64,000 nucleotides of DNA, from NCBI RefSeq assembly GCF_012910785.2, contig NZ_WTVH02000008.1, positions 496,001 through 560,000 on the forward strand. The letters are read 5' to 3'. Below are positions 17,206 to 25,997 of the stretch, in pieces (within the stretch, counting starts at the first letter, position 1; each line of letters begins with the position of its first letter). The notes beneath the pieces were generated by a model that was given only the letters and a program-made list of their open reading frames with translations, did no database searches and was not told the DNA's origin. Origin of the DNA: Aromatoleum buckelii (GTDB lineage Bacteria; Pseudomonadota; Gammaproteobacteria; Burkholderiales; Rhodocyclaceae). The position numbers and the translations under genes are program-made.

Positions 17206-17760
17206 TCAGTGCGGTGCGGGGTCGTTCGGGGGCGCGACGAGCGTCATGACCCGCTCGCGCACGGCGCGGTCATTCCAGTCGAGTTCGCCGCGTACGCGGT
17301 GGCGGGGCCGGTGCGATGCGTCGAGGAGAAACGTCGTCGGGAGGAAGCGAACGTCCCAGGCGCGGGCGATGACCTGGTCGGGGTCGGCGACGACGAGCGG
17401 GTCAAGGCGGCGCGCGGCGAAGAAACGGCGCACGTCGTCCTCGCGGTCGGCGACCGCGACGGTGAGCAGCGCAAGGTTCGCTTCGACAGCGTCGAGCCCT
17501 GCCAATGCGGGCATTTCGGCGCGGCAGGGTTCGCACCAGGTCGCCCAGAAATTGACGAGTACCGCCCGGTTGCGCAGCGGTTCCAGCGCCGCCTGCAAAG
17601 CCGCGGGCACTGCACTTGGCGCGTCCACCGCTTCGAAGCGGTCGAGCGCGCCCATGCCGCGGGTTGCGCCGACGAGCGTTTTCGGCGCGGCCGCCAGCGC
17701 GGCGAAGCCCGCGAGCGACGCGAGCGCGCGCCTGCGCAAGGCGCGACGGATGTCGGACAT
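17206..17760 (-). CDS. TlpA/ResA-like periplasmic thioredoxin
   Basis: This 184-residue thioredoxin-fold protein has an N-terminal Arg-rich Tat- or Sec-type signal (RRALRRRALASLAGFAALA) and the redox motif WCEPC (Cys76, Cys79) within LVNFWATWCEPCRAEMP. The cis-proline region is RFLPTTFLLD. Such proteins reduce or oxidise disulfides in the periplasm. The ATG at 17760 has a GGGAG site at proper spacing; the frame is open further upstream but without a ribosome site. It sits 14 bases before the Tat-signal transglutaminase ORF, implying an operon and possibly a role in keeping that enzyme's active-site Cys reduced (inference). Confidence 0.9.
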   Translation of the reverse strand: MSDIRRALRRRALASLAGFAALAAAPKTLVGATRGMGALDRFEAVDAPSAVPAALQAALEPLRNRAVLVNFWATWCEPCRAEMPALAGLDAVEANLALLTVAVADREDDVRRFFAARRLDPLVVADPDQVIARAWDVRFLPTTFLLDASHRPRHRVRGELDWNDRAVRERVMTLVAPPNDPAPH

Positions 17761-18055
17761 TGTCGTCTCCCGATTCCTTTCAGCCGCTCCGGCGCGGAAG
17801 CCGCCGGAGCTTAAATCGGGCGTGCGCGTTCGCGACGCCCGTCGAAGATGGCGGTACACAGACCGCCGGCCCGCTGCCAAAGCCTATCAATGAGGTCCTC
17901 GGCACCGTGGACGCCGGAACGTCCGCTGGCATTTTCCGGCCGATGCGCGACAACGCCCGGCCGAGCCGCGCATTATCGCCCCTGCGGGCGGATTTCAGAA
18001 CCGTTCAGGCGCAGAACTTTCGGGGGACGCCTTGCGGCGAGGGGGAGCGGCGGCG

Positions 18056-18562
18056 TCAGCGACGCAGCGGAATCGGCGTCGCCCGGTCGACTGCCACGGC
18101 GGTGACGCTGTTCTTCGGGCTGCCTTCGATGAGCTTGTCGGAGTAGGTCAGATAAACCAGGACGTTACGGCGTACATCGACCATGCGCACGACTTGCAGG
18201 CGCTTGAACAGCACCGACAGGCGCTCGGAGAATACTTCCTCCTGCTGCGGCAGCGGTTCGCGCGTGCGGATCGGGCCGACCTGGCGGCATGCGATCGACG
18301 CTTCGGCGAGATCTTCCGCAAGACCGACCGCGCCCGACAGCCCGCCGGTCTTCGCGCGCGACACGTAGCACGTCACCCCCTCGACGCGCGGGTCGTCGTA
18401 CGCTTCGACGACGACCTTGTGGTTCGGGCCGATCAGCTTCCACACCGTCGATACTTCGCCGACCGATTCCGCGCGCAGCGGCAGCGGCACGGCCGCGAGC
18501 AGGGCAAGGAGGGCGGCGAGGCGGCGGGCGCGCAAGGCGGGGCGGGGGCGGAAAGATTTCAT
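18056..18562 (-). CDS. creA: CreA family periplasmic protein
   Basis: This 168-residue protein has a cleavable signal peptide ([19 protein letters not shown]) and the CreA family body: [39 protein letters not shown] and the end segment [19 protein letters not shown]. The family is widespread in proteobacteria, but its function is unknown. Two cysteines may form a disulfide after export. The frame upstream of 18562 is open but precedes the signal peptide and overlaps arfB out of frame, so the ATG at 18562 is preferred. Confidence 0.93.
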   Translation of the reverse strand: MKSFRPRPALRARRLAALLALLAAVPLPLRAESVGEVSTVWKLIGPNHKVVVEAYDDPRVEGVTCYVSRAKTGGLSGAVGLAEDLAEASIACRQVGPIRTREPLPQQEEVFSERLSVLFKRLQVVRMVDVRRNVLVYLTYSDKLIEGSPKNSVTAVAVDRATPIPLRR

Positions 18563-18599
18563 CGGCTGCGGTCCTGTTCGGGAAAGTGAGGTTGCCCGG

Positions 18600-19025
18600 T
18601 CATTCGTCGATCGAGGTGCGGCGCGTCCGTTGCCGCTTGCGTTCGCCCTGCGTCCGCTTCGCTTCGAGACGCCGGAGCTTCGCTGCCTTGGTCGGGCGCG
18701 TCGCGACCCGCGCGAGCGGTTTTTCATGGGCGCGGGCGATCAACTCCGCGAGCCGACCGCGCGCGTCGGCGCGGTTGCGGTCCTGCGTGCGGAAGCGCTG
18801 GGCGCAGATCACGATCACGCCTTCGGAGGTCGCGCGGCGCCCCGCCAGTTTGAGCAGGCGGGCGCGGACCTCGTCGGGCAGCGACGGCGAATGCGCGGCG
18901 TCGAAGCGCAGTTCCACCGCCGTCGATACCTTGTTGACGTTCTGCCCGCCGGGGCCGGACGCGCGGATGAAGCGTTCTTCGAGTTCCTCTTCGGGCAGCG
19001 CCGGCAGGAGCGTGACATCGACCAT
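18600..19025 (-). CDS. arfB: Alternative ribosome-rescue factor / peptidyl-tRNA hydrolase ArfB
   Basis: This 141-residue protein releases peptides from ribosomes stalled on non-stop mRNA. The RF-1 domain GGQ motif is at residues 26-28 within [18 protein letters not shown]. The C-terminal tail is a Lys/Arg-rich helix ([20 protein letters not shown]) that in ArfB enters the empty mRNA channel. The ATG at 19025 gives the usual N-terminus and length (about 140). It precedes creA by 37 bases on the same strand. Confidence 0.96.
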   Translation of the reverse strand: MVDVTLLPALPEEELEERFIRASGPGGQNVNKVSTAVELRFDAAHSPSLPDEVRARLLKLAGRRATSEGVIVICAQRFRTQDRNRADARGRLAELIARAHEKPLARVATRPTKAAKLRRLEAKRTQGERKRQRTRRTSIDE

Positions 19026-19114
19026 GAGCGACAGTATAGACCGCGGGGCCGAGTGCCCCGGAGACACGGCCTCCGGTCGTGCCGGTTTCCGCCCCGAGCC
19101 GCGTCCGGTTCGCC

Positions 19115-19777
19115 TTACGAGGCGTGCAGCGACTGCAGGATCGCGGCGCCGAGCGCGGCCTGCGACTGGGCGCCCGACACCGCGAGCTTGCGGTTGAAGA
19201 TGAAGAACGGAACGGCGGTGATGCCCTGCTGCTGGATCTGGCCCGCCATCCGCCTGACCGCCGCCGCATCGTCGTCGCTTTCGAGATAGGCGAAGACGGT
19301 TTCTCGATCGTCGCCGGCCGCTGCGGCGATATCCGCGAGCGTGGCGTTGTCGCCGAGGTCGCGGCCCTCCTGGAAATGGGCGGCGAACAATGCGTGGCCG
19401 AGCGCGTTGACATGGTCCGGGGTGTGGCCGAGCGATTGCGCCCGGTACGTCAGGCGATGCGCGTTCAGCGTGTTCGGACGGGTCGCGATGCGCTCGAAGG
19501 CGAAAGTCACGCCATCGGGCGCGCCGGCTTCGGCGATCCGGGCGAGGACTTCGTCGGCCTTGCGCCGCCCGCCGAACTTCGCGTCGAGGAACGGCCGATA
19601 AGGCACTCCTGCCGTCGGGGTGTCCGGGTCGAGGAAGAACGGCAGCCGGTTCACGCGTATTTCTTCGAGGTCGGCCACGTCGTGGCGGACTTCGTCAATG
19701 GCTTGGCGCAGACGCTCGTTGCCGATGAAGCACCACGGGCAGACGAAGTCGGAAACGAAATCGATATCGAGAATCAT
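19115..19777 (-). CDS. DsbA-family oxidoreductase, FrnE-like
   Basis: This 220-residue thioredoxin-fold protein has the redox motif CPWC at residues 13-16 in DFVCPWCFIG, a long helical insert, and the cis-Pro loop GITAVPFFIFN near residue 185. This matches the cytosolic FrnE/2-hydroxychromene isomerase branch of DsbA proteins. No signal peptide is present, so it acts in the cytoplasm, probably in disulfide or polyketide-related redox chemistry; the substrate is unknown. It lies upstream of arfB with a 90-base gap. Confidence 0.92.
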   Translation of the reverse strand: MILDIDFVSDFVCPWCFIGNERLRQAIDEVRHDVADLEEIRVNRLPFFLDPDTPTAGVPYRPFLDAKFGGRRKADEVLARIAEAGAPDGVTFAFERIATRPNTLNAHRLTYRAQSLGHTPDHVNALGHALFAAHFQEGRDLGDNATLADIAAAAGDDRETVFAYLESDDDAAAVRRMAGQIQQQGITAVPFFIFNRKLAVSGAQSQAALGAAILQSLHAS

Positions 19778-19821
19778 GGAGGTTTTCTGTCGATTGGACC
19801 GTGCGCGACGGCCGGGGGAGG

Positions 19822-20865
19822 TCAGCGCGTTTCGGGGATGTCCGGAAGCCAGCGCTCTTCCCAGCTTGCCACATCCGGCAAGTGGCGGGACAGGGTGTTC
19901 TGCAGGCGGGTTTCGGCGCGTTCGAGCAGGGCGAGGATTTCCGCGTCGGGCGCTTCGGGCAGCACCGGCACCAGACGCACGATCAGCGCGCCCGCGCGCG
20001 CTCCGCCGCGCCCGGGAAAGCCTGCGCCCTTGACCCTCAACTCGCGCGTCGTCGCTGGTCCGGGTTCGAGCTTCAGGTTACGGACGCCGTCCGGCAGCGG
20101 GATCGGCAGTTCCCCTCCCAGCAGCATCCTGAATGCGCTGACCGGCCGGGTCAGCATCAGGTCGCGACCGTCGAGCCGGTATAGCGCGTGCGGCGCCAGG
20201 ACGACTCGCAGGAGCAGGTCTCCCGGCTTGCCGCCCGCACGATCGCAGTCTTCGCCGGCTCCGGCGACGCGCAGTTCGTCCCCGTCGAGCACGCCGGCCG
20301 GAATCCGGACGCGCAGCTTGCGCGCTGCACGCGCCTGTCCGCTGCCGTGACAGGCCGCGCAGGCCTGCCTGTTCAGATAGCCGCGGCCCCCGCAATCGGC
20401 GCACGCGGTAAGACTTCGGCCGTCGCGGACCCGCCCGGAGCCGTGGCAGGTGGCGCACAGCCGCGTGTGGCGCAGCACTTCCTCGCCGCTGCCGCCGCAG
20501 GCGTCGCACGGGATTTCATCGGCGATCGTGAACGCTTTTTCGCCGCCGGCGAACGCTTCCTCCAGGCTCAGCACAAGATCCTCGCGACGGTCGGCTCCGC
20601 GCGGCGGGGCTTCGGGAGGCGGCTCGGGCCGCGTATCGGCAGCCTGCGCATCGTGGGGTGCCGCGGCCGGCGCCGGGCAGCGCGAATATCCGGCGAGAAG
20701 ATCCTCGTAAGCCGCGCGCAGGCGCTTGAAATGCTCGATCGCGGCCGGATCGGCGTTGCGGTCGGGGTGCCAGCGCATCGCGAGACGGCGAAAAGCGTGC
20801 TTGATCTCGCGTTCCCCGGCGCCCGGGGACAGGCCGAGGAGGCTATGGGGGTCGGTGGGCGACAT
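19822..20865 (-). CDS. DnaJ-like protein with zinc finger but no Gly/Phe region
   Basis: This 347-residue protein begins with a J domain (residues 3-57; HPD at 33-35). The usual Gly/Phe-rich stretch is replaced by a Pro/Ala/acidic linker (about 62-93). There follow C-terminal domain I, four CXXCXGXG-type repeats (CDACGGSG, CATCHGSG, CADCGGRG, CAACHGSG, about residues 119-181) and the second C-terminal domain. The overall plan is that of DnaJ/Hsp40 class A, but the sequence is divergent. The HPD motif implies stimulation of a DnaK-type ATPase. No dnaK is adjacent, so it is a second, specialised copy rather than the housekeeping dnaJ (inference). Confidence 0.9.
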   Translation of the reverse strand: MSPTDPHSLLGLSPGAGEREIKHAFRRLAMRWHPDRNADPAAIEHFKRLRAAYEDLLAGYSRCPAPAAAPHDAQAADTRPEPPPEAPPRGADRREDLVLSLEEAFAGGEKAFTIADEIPCDACGGSGEEVLRHTRLCATCHGSGRVRDGRSLTACADCGGRGYLNRQACAACHGSGQARAARKLRVRIPAGVLDGDELRVAGAGEDCDRAGGKPGDLLLRVVLAPHALYRLDGRDLMLTRPVSAFRMLLGGELPIPLPDGVRNLKLEPGPATTRELRVKGAGFPGRGGARAGALIVRLVPVLPEAPDAEILALLERAETRLQNTLSRHLPDVASWEERWLPDIPETR

Positions 20866-21129
20866 TACACGCGAAAAAAGAGTTCATCGTCAGGATTCCG
20901 GCCCAGCAAAGTGGGACAGGGTAACGCCTGACTCGCGCTCCGTCGAATCCCGCTGCGCGCGAGGGATCGACGTCTTTGCCCCCGGCGCCGGCCGGTTTCG
21001 ACGTGGGGACCCTTGGTGATCGGCGGCACGGGCTGGCACAATCGGCCCGCGGATACTTTCATCCCGGTAAGCGAATCCTGCCAGAAACGACGGAGAGTGC
21101 GCCGCCTGCGGGTCGGCACGAACGAACAC

Positions 21130-21744
21130 ATGCCCGGAACCCTGATCATCATCACTGCGCCGTCGGGTGCAGGCAAAACCACGCTCGTCAGCGGTCTGCT
21201 CGAACGCGATCGGCAGGTGAACCTGTCGGTTTCCTACACGACGCGCGACCCGCGCCCCGGCGAGCGCGACGGGCGCGAATACCACTTCGTCGATGTCGCG
21301 ACGTTTCGCGCGCTGCGCGACCGCGGCGAGTTTCTCGAATGGGCCGAAGTGCATGGAAACTACTACGCCACTTCGAAGGTCTGGTTGAAGCAGCAGATTG
21401 CGACCGGGCGCGACATCCTGCTCGAAATCGACTGGCAGGGCGCGCAGCAGGTGCGCAAGAGCTTTCCCGACGCCGTCGGCGTGTTCATCCTGCCCCCGTC
21501 GCTCGAGGAACTCGAAGTGCGCCTGCGCGGACGCGGCACCGACAGCGACGACGTGATCATGCGACGGCTGCTGGGCGCGCGCGGCGAGATGCGCCATGTC
21601 GGGGAATTCGACTACGTTATACTCAACAACGACTTGCAGTGCGCGCTCGACGACCTCGTCGCGGTAGTGCGCGCGTCGCGCCTGCGTTATGCAAACCAGC
21701 ACGAGCGCCATCTGCAGTATTTCGATTTTCTTGAACAGGACTGA
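21130..21744 (+). CDS. gmk: Guanylate kinase
   Basis: This 204-residue enzyme phosphorylates GMP to GDP. The P-loop is APSGAGKTT (residues 10-18), followed by the GMP-binding SYTTRDPRPGERDGREYHF and the EWAEVHGNYYATS motif. The ATG at 21130 gives the standard N-terminus; an in-frame GTG at 21013 would add 39 residues without family support. It starts the gmk-rpoZ-spoT operon common in proteobacteria, three bases before rpoZ. Confidence 0.97.
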   Translation: MPGTLIIITAPSGAGKTTLVSGLLERDRQVNLSVSYTTRDPRPGERDGREYHFVDVATFRALRDRGEFLEWAEVHGNYYATSKVWLKQQIATGRDILLEIDWQGAQQVRKSFPDAVGVFILPPSLEELEVRLRGRGTDSDDVIMRRLLGARGEMRHVGEFDYVILNNDLQCALDDLVAVVRASRLRYANQHERHLQYFDFLEQD

Positions 21745-21747
21745 ACC

Positions 21748-21963
21748 ATGGCTCGCATCACGATCGAAGATTGTCTGAAAAAGATCCCCAACCGCTTCCA
21801 GCTCACGCTCGCCGCGACCTATCGCGCGCGCCAGATCACGATCGGCTCCACGCCTCAGGTCGAGCTCGAAAAGGGCGACAAGGACAAGCCGACCGTGATC
21901 GCGCTGCGCGAAATCGCGGCCGGGAAAGTCGGTCTGGAAGTCCTCAACCGCGGGCAGGCCTGA
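21748..21963 (+). CDS. rpoZ: RNA polymerase omega subunit
   Basis: This 71-residue omega subunit begins [19 protein letters not shown] and contains ATYRARQI and the [16 protein letters not shown] helix, all family hallmarks. It helps assemble RNA polymerase and forms part of a ppGpp-binding site, which fits its place directly before spoT. Length is usual for betaproteobacteria. Confidence 0.98.
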   Translation: MARITIEDCLKKIPNRFQLTLAATYRARQITIGSTPQVELEKGDKDKPTVIALREIAAGKVGLEVLNRGQA

Positions 21964-21987
21964 CCCTCGCGGGGGAGGGAACAACCG

Positions 21988-24186
21988 ATGGACGCTGCAG
22001 CGATTCCCGCTCCGGGCCCTTTCGGTTCGCCGTCCGGCTCCCCCGTGTCGTCCGATTTCGCCGCGCTCAGGAAGAAGCTCGAGACCTATCTGCGTCCCGA
22101 GGATGTCGAGAAAGTCGAAGCTGCCTACCATTTCTCGGCGAGCGCCCACGAAGGTCAGCTGCGCATCAGCGGCGACCCGTACATTTCGCATCCCGTCGCC
22201 GTCGCCGACATCGTCTCCGACTGGCACCTCGACGCCCAGGCGCTGATCGCCGCCCTCCTTCACGACGTGATGGAGGACACGCACATCTCGAAGCAGGAGA
22301 TCGCCGACCGCTTCGGCCGCACCGCCGCCGAGCTCGTCGACGGCCTGTCGAAGCTCGACAAGATCGAGTTCCGTTCGCACGAGGAAGCGCAGGCGGAAAA
22401 CTTCCGCAAAATGCTGCTGGCGATGGCGAGCGACCTGCGGGTGATCCTCATCAAGCTCGCCGACCGCCTGCACAACATGCGCACGCTGCAGTGCATACGC
22501 TCCGCGAAGCGGCGCCGCATCGCGAGCGAGACGCTCGAAATCTACGCCCCGATCGCGAACCGGCTCGGCCTCAACAATCTCTACCGCGAGCTGCAGGAGC
22601 TCGCGTTCGAGCACAAGTACCCGTTGCGCTACCGCGTGCTGTCGCGCGCGATCAAGGCGGCGCGCGGCAACCGCCGCGAAGTCGTCGGCAAGGTGCTGCA
22701 GGGCATCGAGGAGCGCCTGCCGCAATGGGGCATCTCGGCCGAAGTGCAGGGCCGCGAAAAGCACCTGTTCGGGATCTACCGCAAGATGGCCGAAAAGCGC
22801 CTGTCGTTTTCGCAGGTGCTCGACATTTACGGCTTTCGCGTCATCGTGCGCGACGTGCCGAGCTGCTACCTCGCGATCGGCGCGCTGCATTCGATGTACA
22901 AGCCGGTGCCGGGCAAGTTCAAGGACTATCTCGCGATCCCGAAGGCGAACGGCTACCAGTCGCTGCACACGACGCTGATCGGGCCGTTCGGCACGCCGGT
23001 CGAAGTGCAGGTGCGCACCGCCGAGATGCATCACATCGCCGAAACCGGCGTCGCGTCGCACTGGCTGTACAAGGAAGACGAGAAGACGCTCACCGAGCTG
23101 CAGCAGAAAACCCATTCGTGGCTGCAGTCGCTGCTCGAACTGCAGTCGGCGTCGGGCGGCGCGACCGAGTTCCTCGAGCACGTCAAGATCGATCTTTTCC
23201 CCGGCGAGGTGTATGTGTTCACGCCGCAGGGTAGGATCCTGTCGCTGCCGAAAGGCTCGACGCCGGTCGATTTCGCCTACGCGGTGCATACCGACATCGG
23301 CAACCGCTGCGTCGCGTGCCGCGTCAACGGCGACCTGATGCCGCTGCGTACCGAACTGCACAACGGCGATCAGATCGAGATCATCACCGCGGCGCACGCG
23401 AACCCGAACCCGGCCTGGCTCGCATACGTGCGCACCGGCAAGGCGCGCGCGCAGATCCGCCATTTCCTCAAGGGCGCGCAACAGGAAGAATCCGTCGCGC
23501 TCGGCGAGCGGCTGCTGAACCAGGCGCTGCGTCCGCACGGGCTGACGCTGGGACAGATCAGCACTTTCGCGTGGGAGCGCTTCCTGCGCGACCGCAGCAT
23601 GCGCAGCAAAAAGGAAGTGTTTGCCGACATCGGACTCGGCCGGCGCCTGCCGGTCATCGTCGCGCGCCGCGTCGCGCAGGCGCAGGACCTCGAATCGGGC
23701 CGCCCGAACGTCATCAAGCCCAAGCCCGCCGGCGCGATCCTGATCCGCGGCAGCGAAGGCATCGCGGTGCAGCTCGCGCGCTGCTGCCAGCCGATCCCGG
23801 GAGACCCGATCATCGGCATGATCCGCAAGGGCCAGGGCCTCGAAGTCCATCTGCACGACTGCGCGGTGGTGGCGAAGCTGCGCGGCGACCGCGGTCGCTG
23901 GGTCGACGTCGAGTGGGAGGCGGGCGAAGACCGCCTGTTCGACGTCACGATCCGCGTGCTGACGCGCAACACCCGCGGCGTCCTCGCCAAGGTCGCGAGC
24001 GCGATCTCGGAGGAGGACTGCAACATCCAGAACGTCAGCATGGACAACGAGCAGGGCATCTACACCGCGATCAACCTCGTGCTGCAGGTCCGCGACCGGA
24101 TGCATCTGGCGAAAGTCATGCGCGGCGTGCGCCGGGTGCCAGAAGTCGTGCGGATCGGGCGGCTCAAGGGCGACGTGCGCAGCTGA
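21988..24186 (+). CDS. spoT: Bifunctional (p)ppGpp synthetase/hydrolase
   Basis: This 732-residue Rel/SpoT protein governs the stringent response. The hydrolase HD domain is intact: HFSASAHEG, YISHPVAVA and LLHDVMEDT with His92-Asp93. The synthetase domain covers about residues 245-360 (GFRVIVRDVPSCYLAIGALH, KDYLAIPKANGYQSLHTT). TGS (about 400-460) and a C-terminal ACT domain (about 655-730, VRVLTRNTRGVLAKVASAI) follow. Since the HD residues are kept, it should both make and degrade (p)ppGpp. It is the third gene of gmk-rpoZ-spoT. Confidence 0.96.
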   Translation: MDAAAIPAPGPFGSPSGSPVSSDFAALRKKLETYLRPEDVEKVEAAYHFSASAHEGQLRISGDPYISHPVAVADIVSDWHLDAQALIAALLHDVMEDTHISKQEIADRFGRTAAELVDGLSKLDKIEFRSHEEAQAENFRKMLLAMASDLRVILIKLADRLHNMRTLQCIRSAKRRRIASETLEIYAPIANRLGLNNLYRELQELAFEHKYPLRYRVLSRAIKAARGNRREVVGKVLQGIEERLPQWGISAEVQGREKHLFGIYRKMAEKRLSFSQVLDIYGFRVIVRDVPSCYLAIGALHSMYKPVPGKFKDYLAIPKANGYQSLHTTLIGPFGTPVEVQVRTAEMHHIAETGVASHWLYKEDEKTLTELQQKTHSWLQSLLELQSASGGATEFLEHVKIDLFPGEVYVFTPQGRILSLPKGSTPVDFAYAVHTDIGNRCVACRVNGDLMPLRTELHNGDQIEIITAAHANPNPAWLAYVRTGKARAQIRHFLKGAQQEESVALGERLLNQALRPHGLTLGQISTFAWERFLRDRSMRSKKEVFADIGLGRRLPVIVARRVAQAQDLESGRPNVIKPKPAGAILIRGSEGIAVQLARCCQPIPGDPIIGMIRKGQGLEVHLHDCAVVAKLRGDRGRWVDVEWEAGEDRLFDVTIRVLTRNTRGVLAKVASAISEEDCNIQNVSMDNEQGIYTAINLVLQVRDRMHLAKVMRGVRRVPEVVRIGRLKGDVRS

Positions 24187-24287
24187 CCGCGCTCCGAGGC
24201 GGTCCGATGGGGCCGCCGGCTACAGCGATCGCGATTGGCGCATTCGGGACGCTCGCCTACAATTGCCGATCTTTCCGGGAGCAATGC

Positions 24288-24476
24288 ATGGCGATCTACG
24301 AATCCGAACACACCAAATTCATGCGCGAGTGGCTGGCGAAACATCCGCAGGAAATCGAGGAGCAGCGCAAGGGCCGGGCCCTGTGGTGGGACAAGCCGCA
24401 GGACGTCGTCGCCCAGGCGCGCCTCGATCAGTCGAAAGTGCCGGTCAAGGCTTATTACTACGATATCAACCACTGA
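24288..24476 (+). CDS. DUF3460 family small protein
   Basis: This 62-residue protein reads MAIYESEHTKFMREWLAKHP and later KGRALWWDKPQDV, the pattern of the DUF3460 family found in betaproteobacteria. No function is known. It has no signal or membrane segment. A GGGAG ribosome site lies at proper distance from the ATG. It lies about 100 bases after spoT and 71 bases before the exonuclease gene. Confidence 0.9.
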   Translation: MAIYESEHTKFMREWLAKHPQEIEEQRKGRALWWDKPQDVVAQARLDQSKVPVKAYYYDINH

Positions 24477-24547
24477 CGCGCGCCGCGGCACGCAACTCCT
24501 CATCGAGGAGCGGGTCGGATGCACGAACGTGTCCGACCGATGCCCCC

Positions 24548-25960
24548 ATGTCGCTTCCTGATTCGCTGGTCCTGATCGACGTCGAGACGACGGGGGCCAA
24601 TCCCGTGTCCGACCGCGTCACCGAGATTGCCGTGCTGCGCATCGAGCGCGGGGAAATCGTTGGACGCTGGGAGAGCCTCGTCAACCCGGAGCGCCCGATC
24701 CCGTCGCTGATCCAGCGTCTGGTCGGCATCACCGACGAGATGGTCGTGGCCGCTCCGACGTTCGCCGAGCTTGCCGACAGCGTGCGCGGGCATCTCGACG
24801 GGGCGGTGTTCGTCGCCCACAACGCGCGCTTCGATTACGGCTTCATCCGCAACGAGTTCTCCCGCCTCGGCCAGCAGTTCGAGGCGTCGGTGCTGTGCAC
24901 CGTCAAGCTTTCCCGCGCGCTGTACCCCGAACACCACCGTCATGGACTGGACGCGCTGATCGAGCGCCACGGTTTCACCTGCGGCGCGCGCCATCGCGCA
25001 ATGGGCGACACCGACGTGCTGTGGCAGTTTGCGCGTCTGGTCTCCGGATCCTTTTCCGCCGACGTGCTCGCGCGCGCATGCGAGCGGGCGATGAAGCTGC
25101 CACCCCGGCCGCCCGGACTGCCCGAAGGGGCGCTCGAGGGCGTGCCGGACGCGCCGGGCATGTATTCGTTCTTCGGCGAGAACGACCGCCTACTGTACGT
25201 CGGGCGCAGCGCGAGCCTGCGGGCGCGCGTCATGGAGCATTTTTCGGCCGGCGGCCGCGAGGGCCGGGAGGCGGGACTCGCGCGCCAGGTGCGCCGCGTG
25301 GAATGGGAGGAGACTGCCGGCGAGTTTGCCGCGTCGCTGCGCGAAGCCGACCTGCTCAGGGAGCGCCGGCCGCTTCATGCCCGGCCGGCAGTGGGCGGCG
25401 AAGAGGTGTTCGGCCTGCGTCTCGTGCCGCAGCGCAAGCGCGCGCCGATCTTCGAGCGCGTGCCGCTGCATGCGACCGATCCGGCAGCCTGGGAAGCGGT
25501 CCACGGCACTTTTCGCACTCGCAAGGAGGCCGACAGCCTGTTGCGGGAACTCGCCCAGCTCTACCAGCTGTGTCCGCGCCGGCTCGGTCTCGAAGGCGGC
25601 AGCGGCGCCTGCGGCGCGCACGAGGCGAGGCGTTGCGCCGGCGTATGTGCCGGCAAGGAAAGCATCGCCGCGCACGATGCGCGCCTCGCGGGCGCGCTCG
25701 GGTCGGTGACGCTGCGGGCGTGGCCGTGGGCCGGGGCGGTCGTCGTCGAGGAGCGCTGTGCGCATTCGGGGCGCGAAGCTTTCCATCTCGTCGATCGCTG
25801 GTGTCATCTGGGCAGCGCGGACAGCGCCGAGACGCTCGCGGCGCTGCTCGACAACGCGCCCGCGCGCCGCTTCGACCTCGATACTTACCGCATGCTGGTA
25901 CGCTGGTTCGCTGCCGAGGCGAATCTGGCTGCCGTGCGACCGATCGAAAATCCCGGCTGA
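24548..25960 (+). CDS. DnaQ-type 3'-5' exonuclease fused to GIY-YIG (UvrC/Cho-like) nuclease
   Basis: This 470-residue protein has two nuclease modules. Residues 5-170 form a DEDDh exonuclease like the DNA polymerase III epsilon subunit (LVLIDVETTG with Asp11/Glu13, VAHNARFDYGFI, and HRAMGDTDVLW with the catalytic His). Residues 205-290 form a GIY-YIG domain (PGMYSFFGENDRLLYVGRS, LRARVMEHF). A Cys-rich segment (LCPRRLGL to CAGVCAGKES, about 345-375) follows. This fusion is known in beta- and actinobacteria and is thought to act in DNA repair. Here it probably supplements UvrABC (inference). Confidence 0.92.
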   Translation: MSLPDSLVLIDVETTGANPVSDRVTEIAVLRIERGEIVGRWESLVNPERPIPSLIQRLVGITDEMVVAAPTFAELADSVRGHLDGAVFVAHNARFDYGFIRNEFSRLGQQFEASVLCTVKLSRALYPEHHRHGLDALIERHGFTCGARHRAMGDTDVLWQFARLVSGSFSADVLARACERAMKLPPRPPGLPEGALEGVPDAPGMYSFFGENDRLLYVGRSASLRARVMEHFSAGGREGREAGLARQVRRVEWEETAGEFAASLREADLLRERRPLHARPAVGGEEVFGLRLVPQRKRAPIFERVPLHATDPAAWEAVHGTFRTRKEADSLLRELAQLYQLCPRRLGLEGGSGACGAHEARRCAGVCAGKESIAAHDARLAGALGSVTLRAWPWAGAVVVEERCAHSGREAFHLVDRWCHLGSADSAETLAALLDNAPARRFDLDTYRMLVRWFAAEANLAAVRPIENPG

Positions 25961-25964
25961 GTCA

Positions 25965-25982
25965 GGCCTGGCGCCCCAGGCC
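25965..25982. terminator. Candidate bidirectional hairpin between convergent genes
   Basis: GGCCTGG and CCAGGCC flank a CGCC loop in the 37-base gap between the exonuclease gene and the regulator gene. The stem is only seven bases and no T run follows on either strand, so termination is uncertain. Confidence 0.35.
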
Positions 25983-25997
25983 GGGCGGCCTCTGAAG

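Noticed and set aside
20890-24105. Open frame of 1071 codons on the minus strand opposite gmk-rpoZ-spoT
   Set aside because: It mirrors clearly conserved genes, has no ribosome site and shows the Arg/Val/Leu-rich composition of antisense frames in GC-rich DNA.
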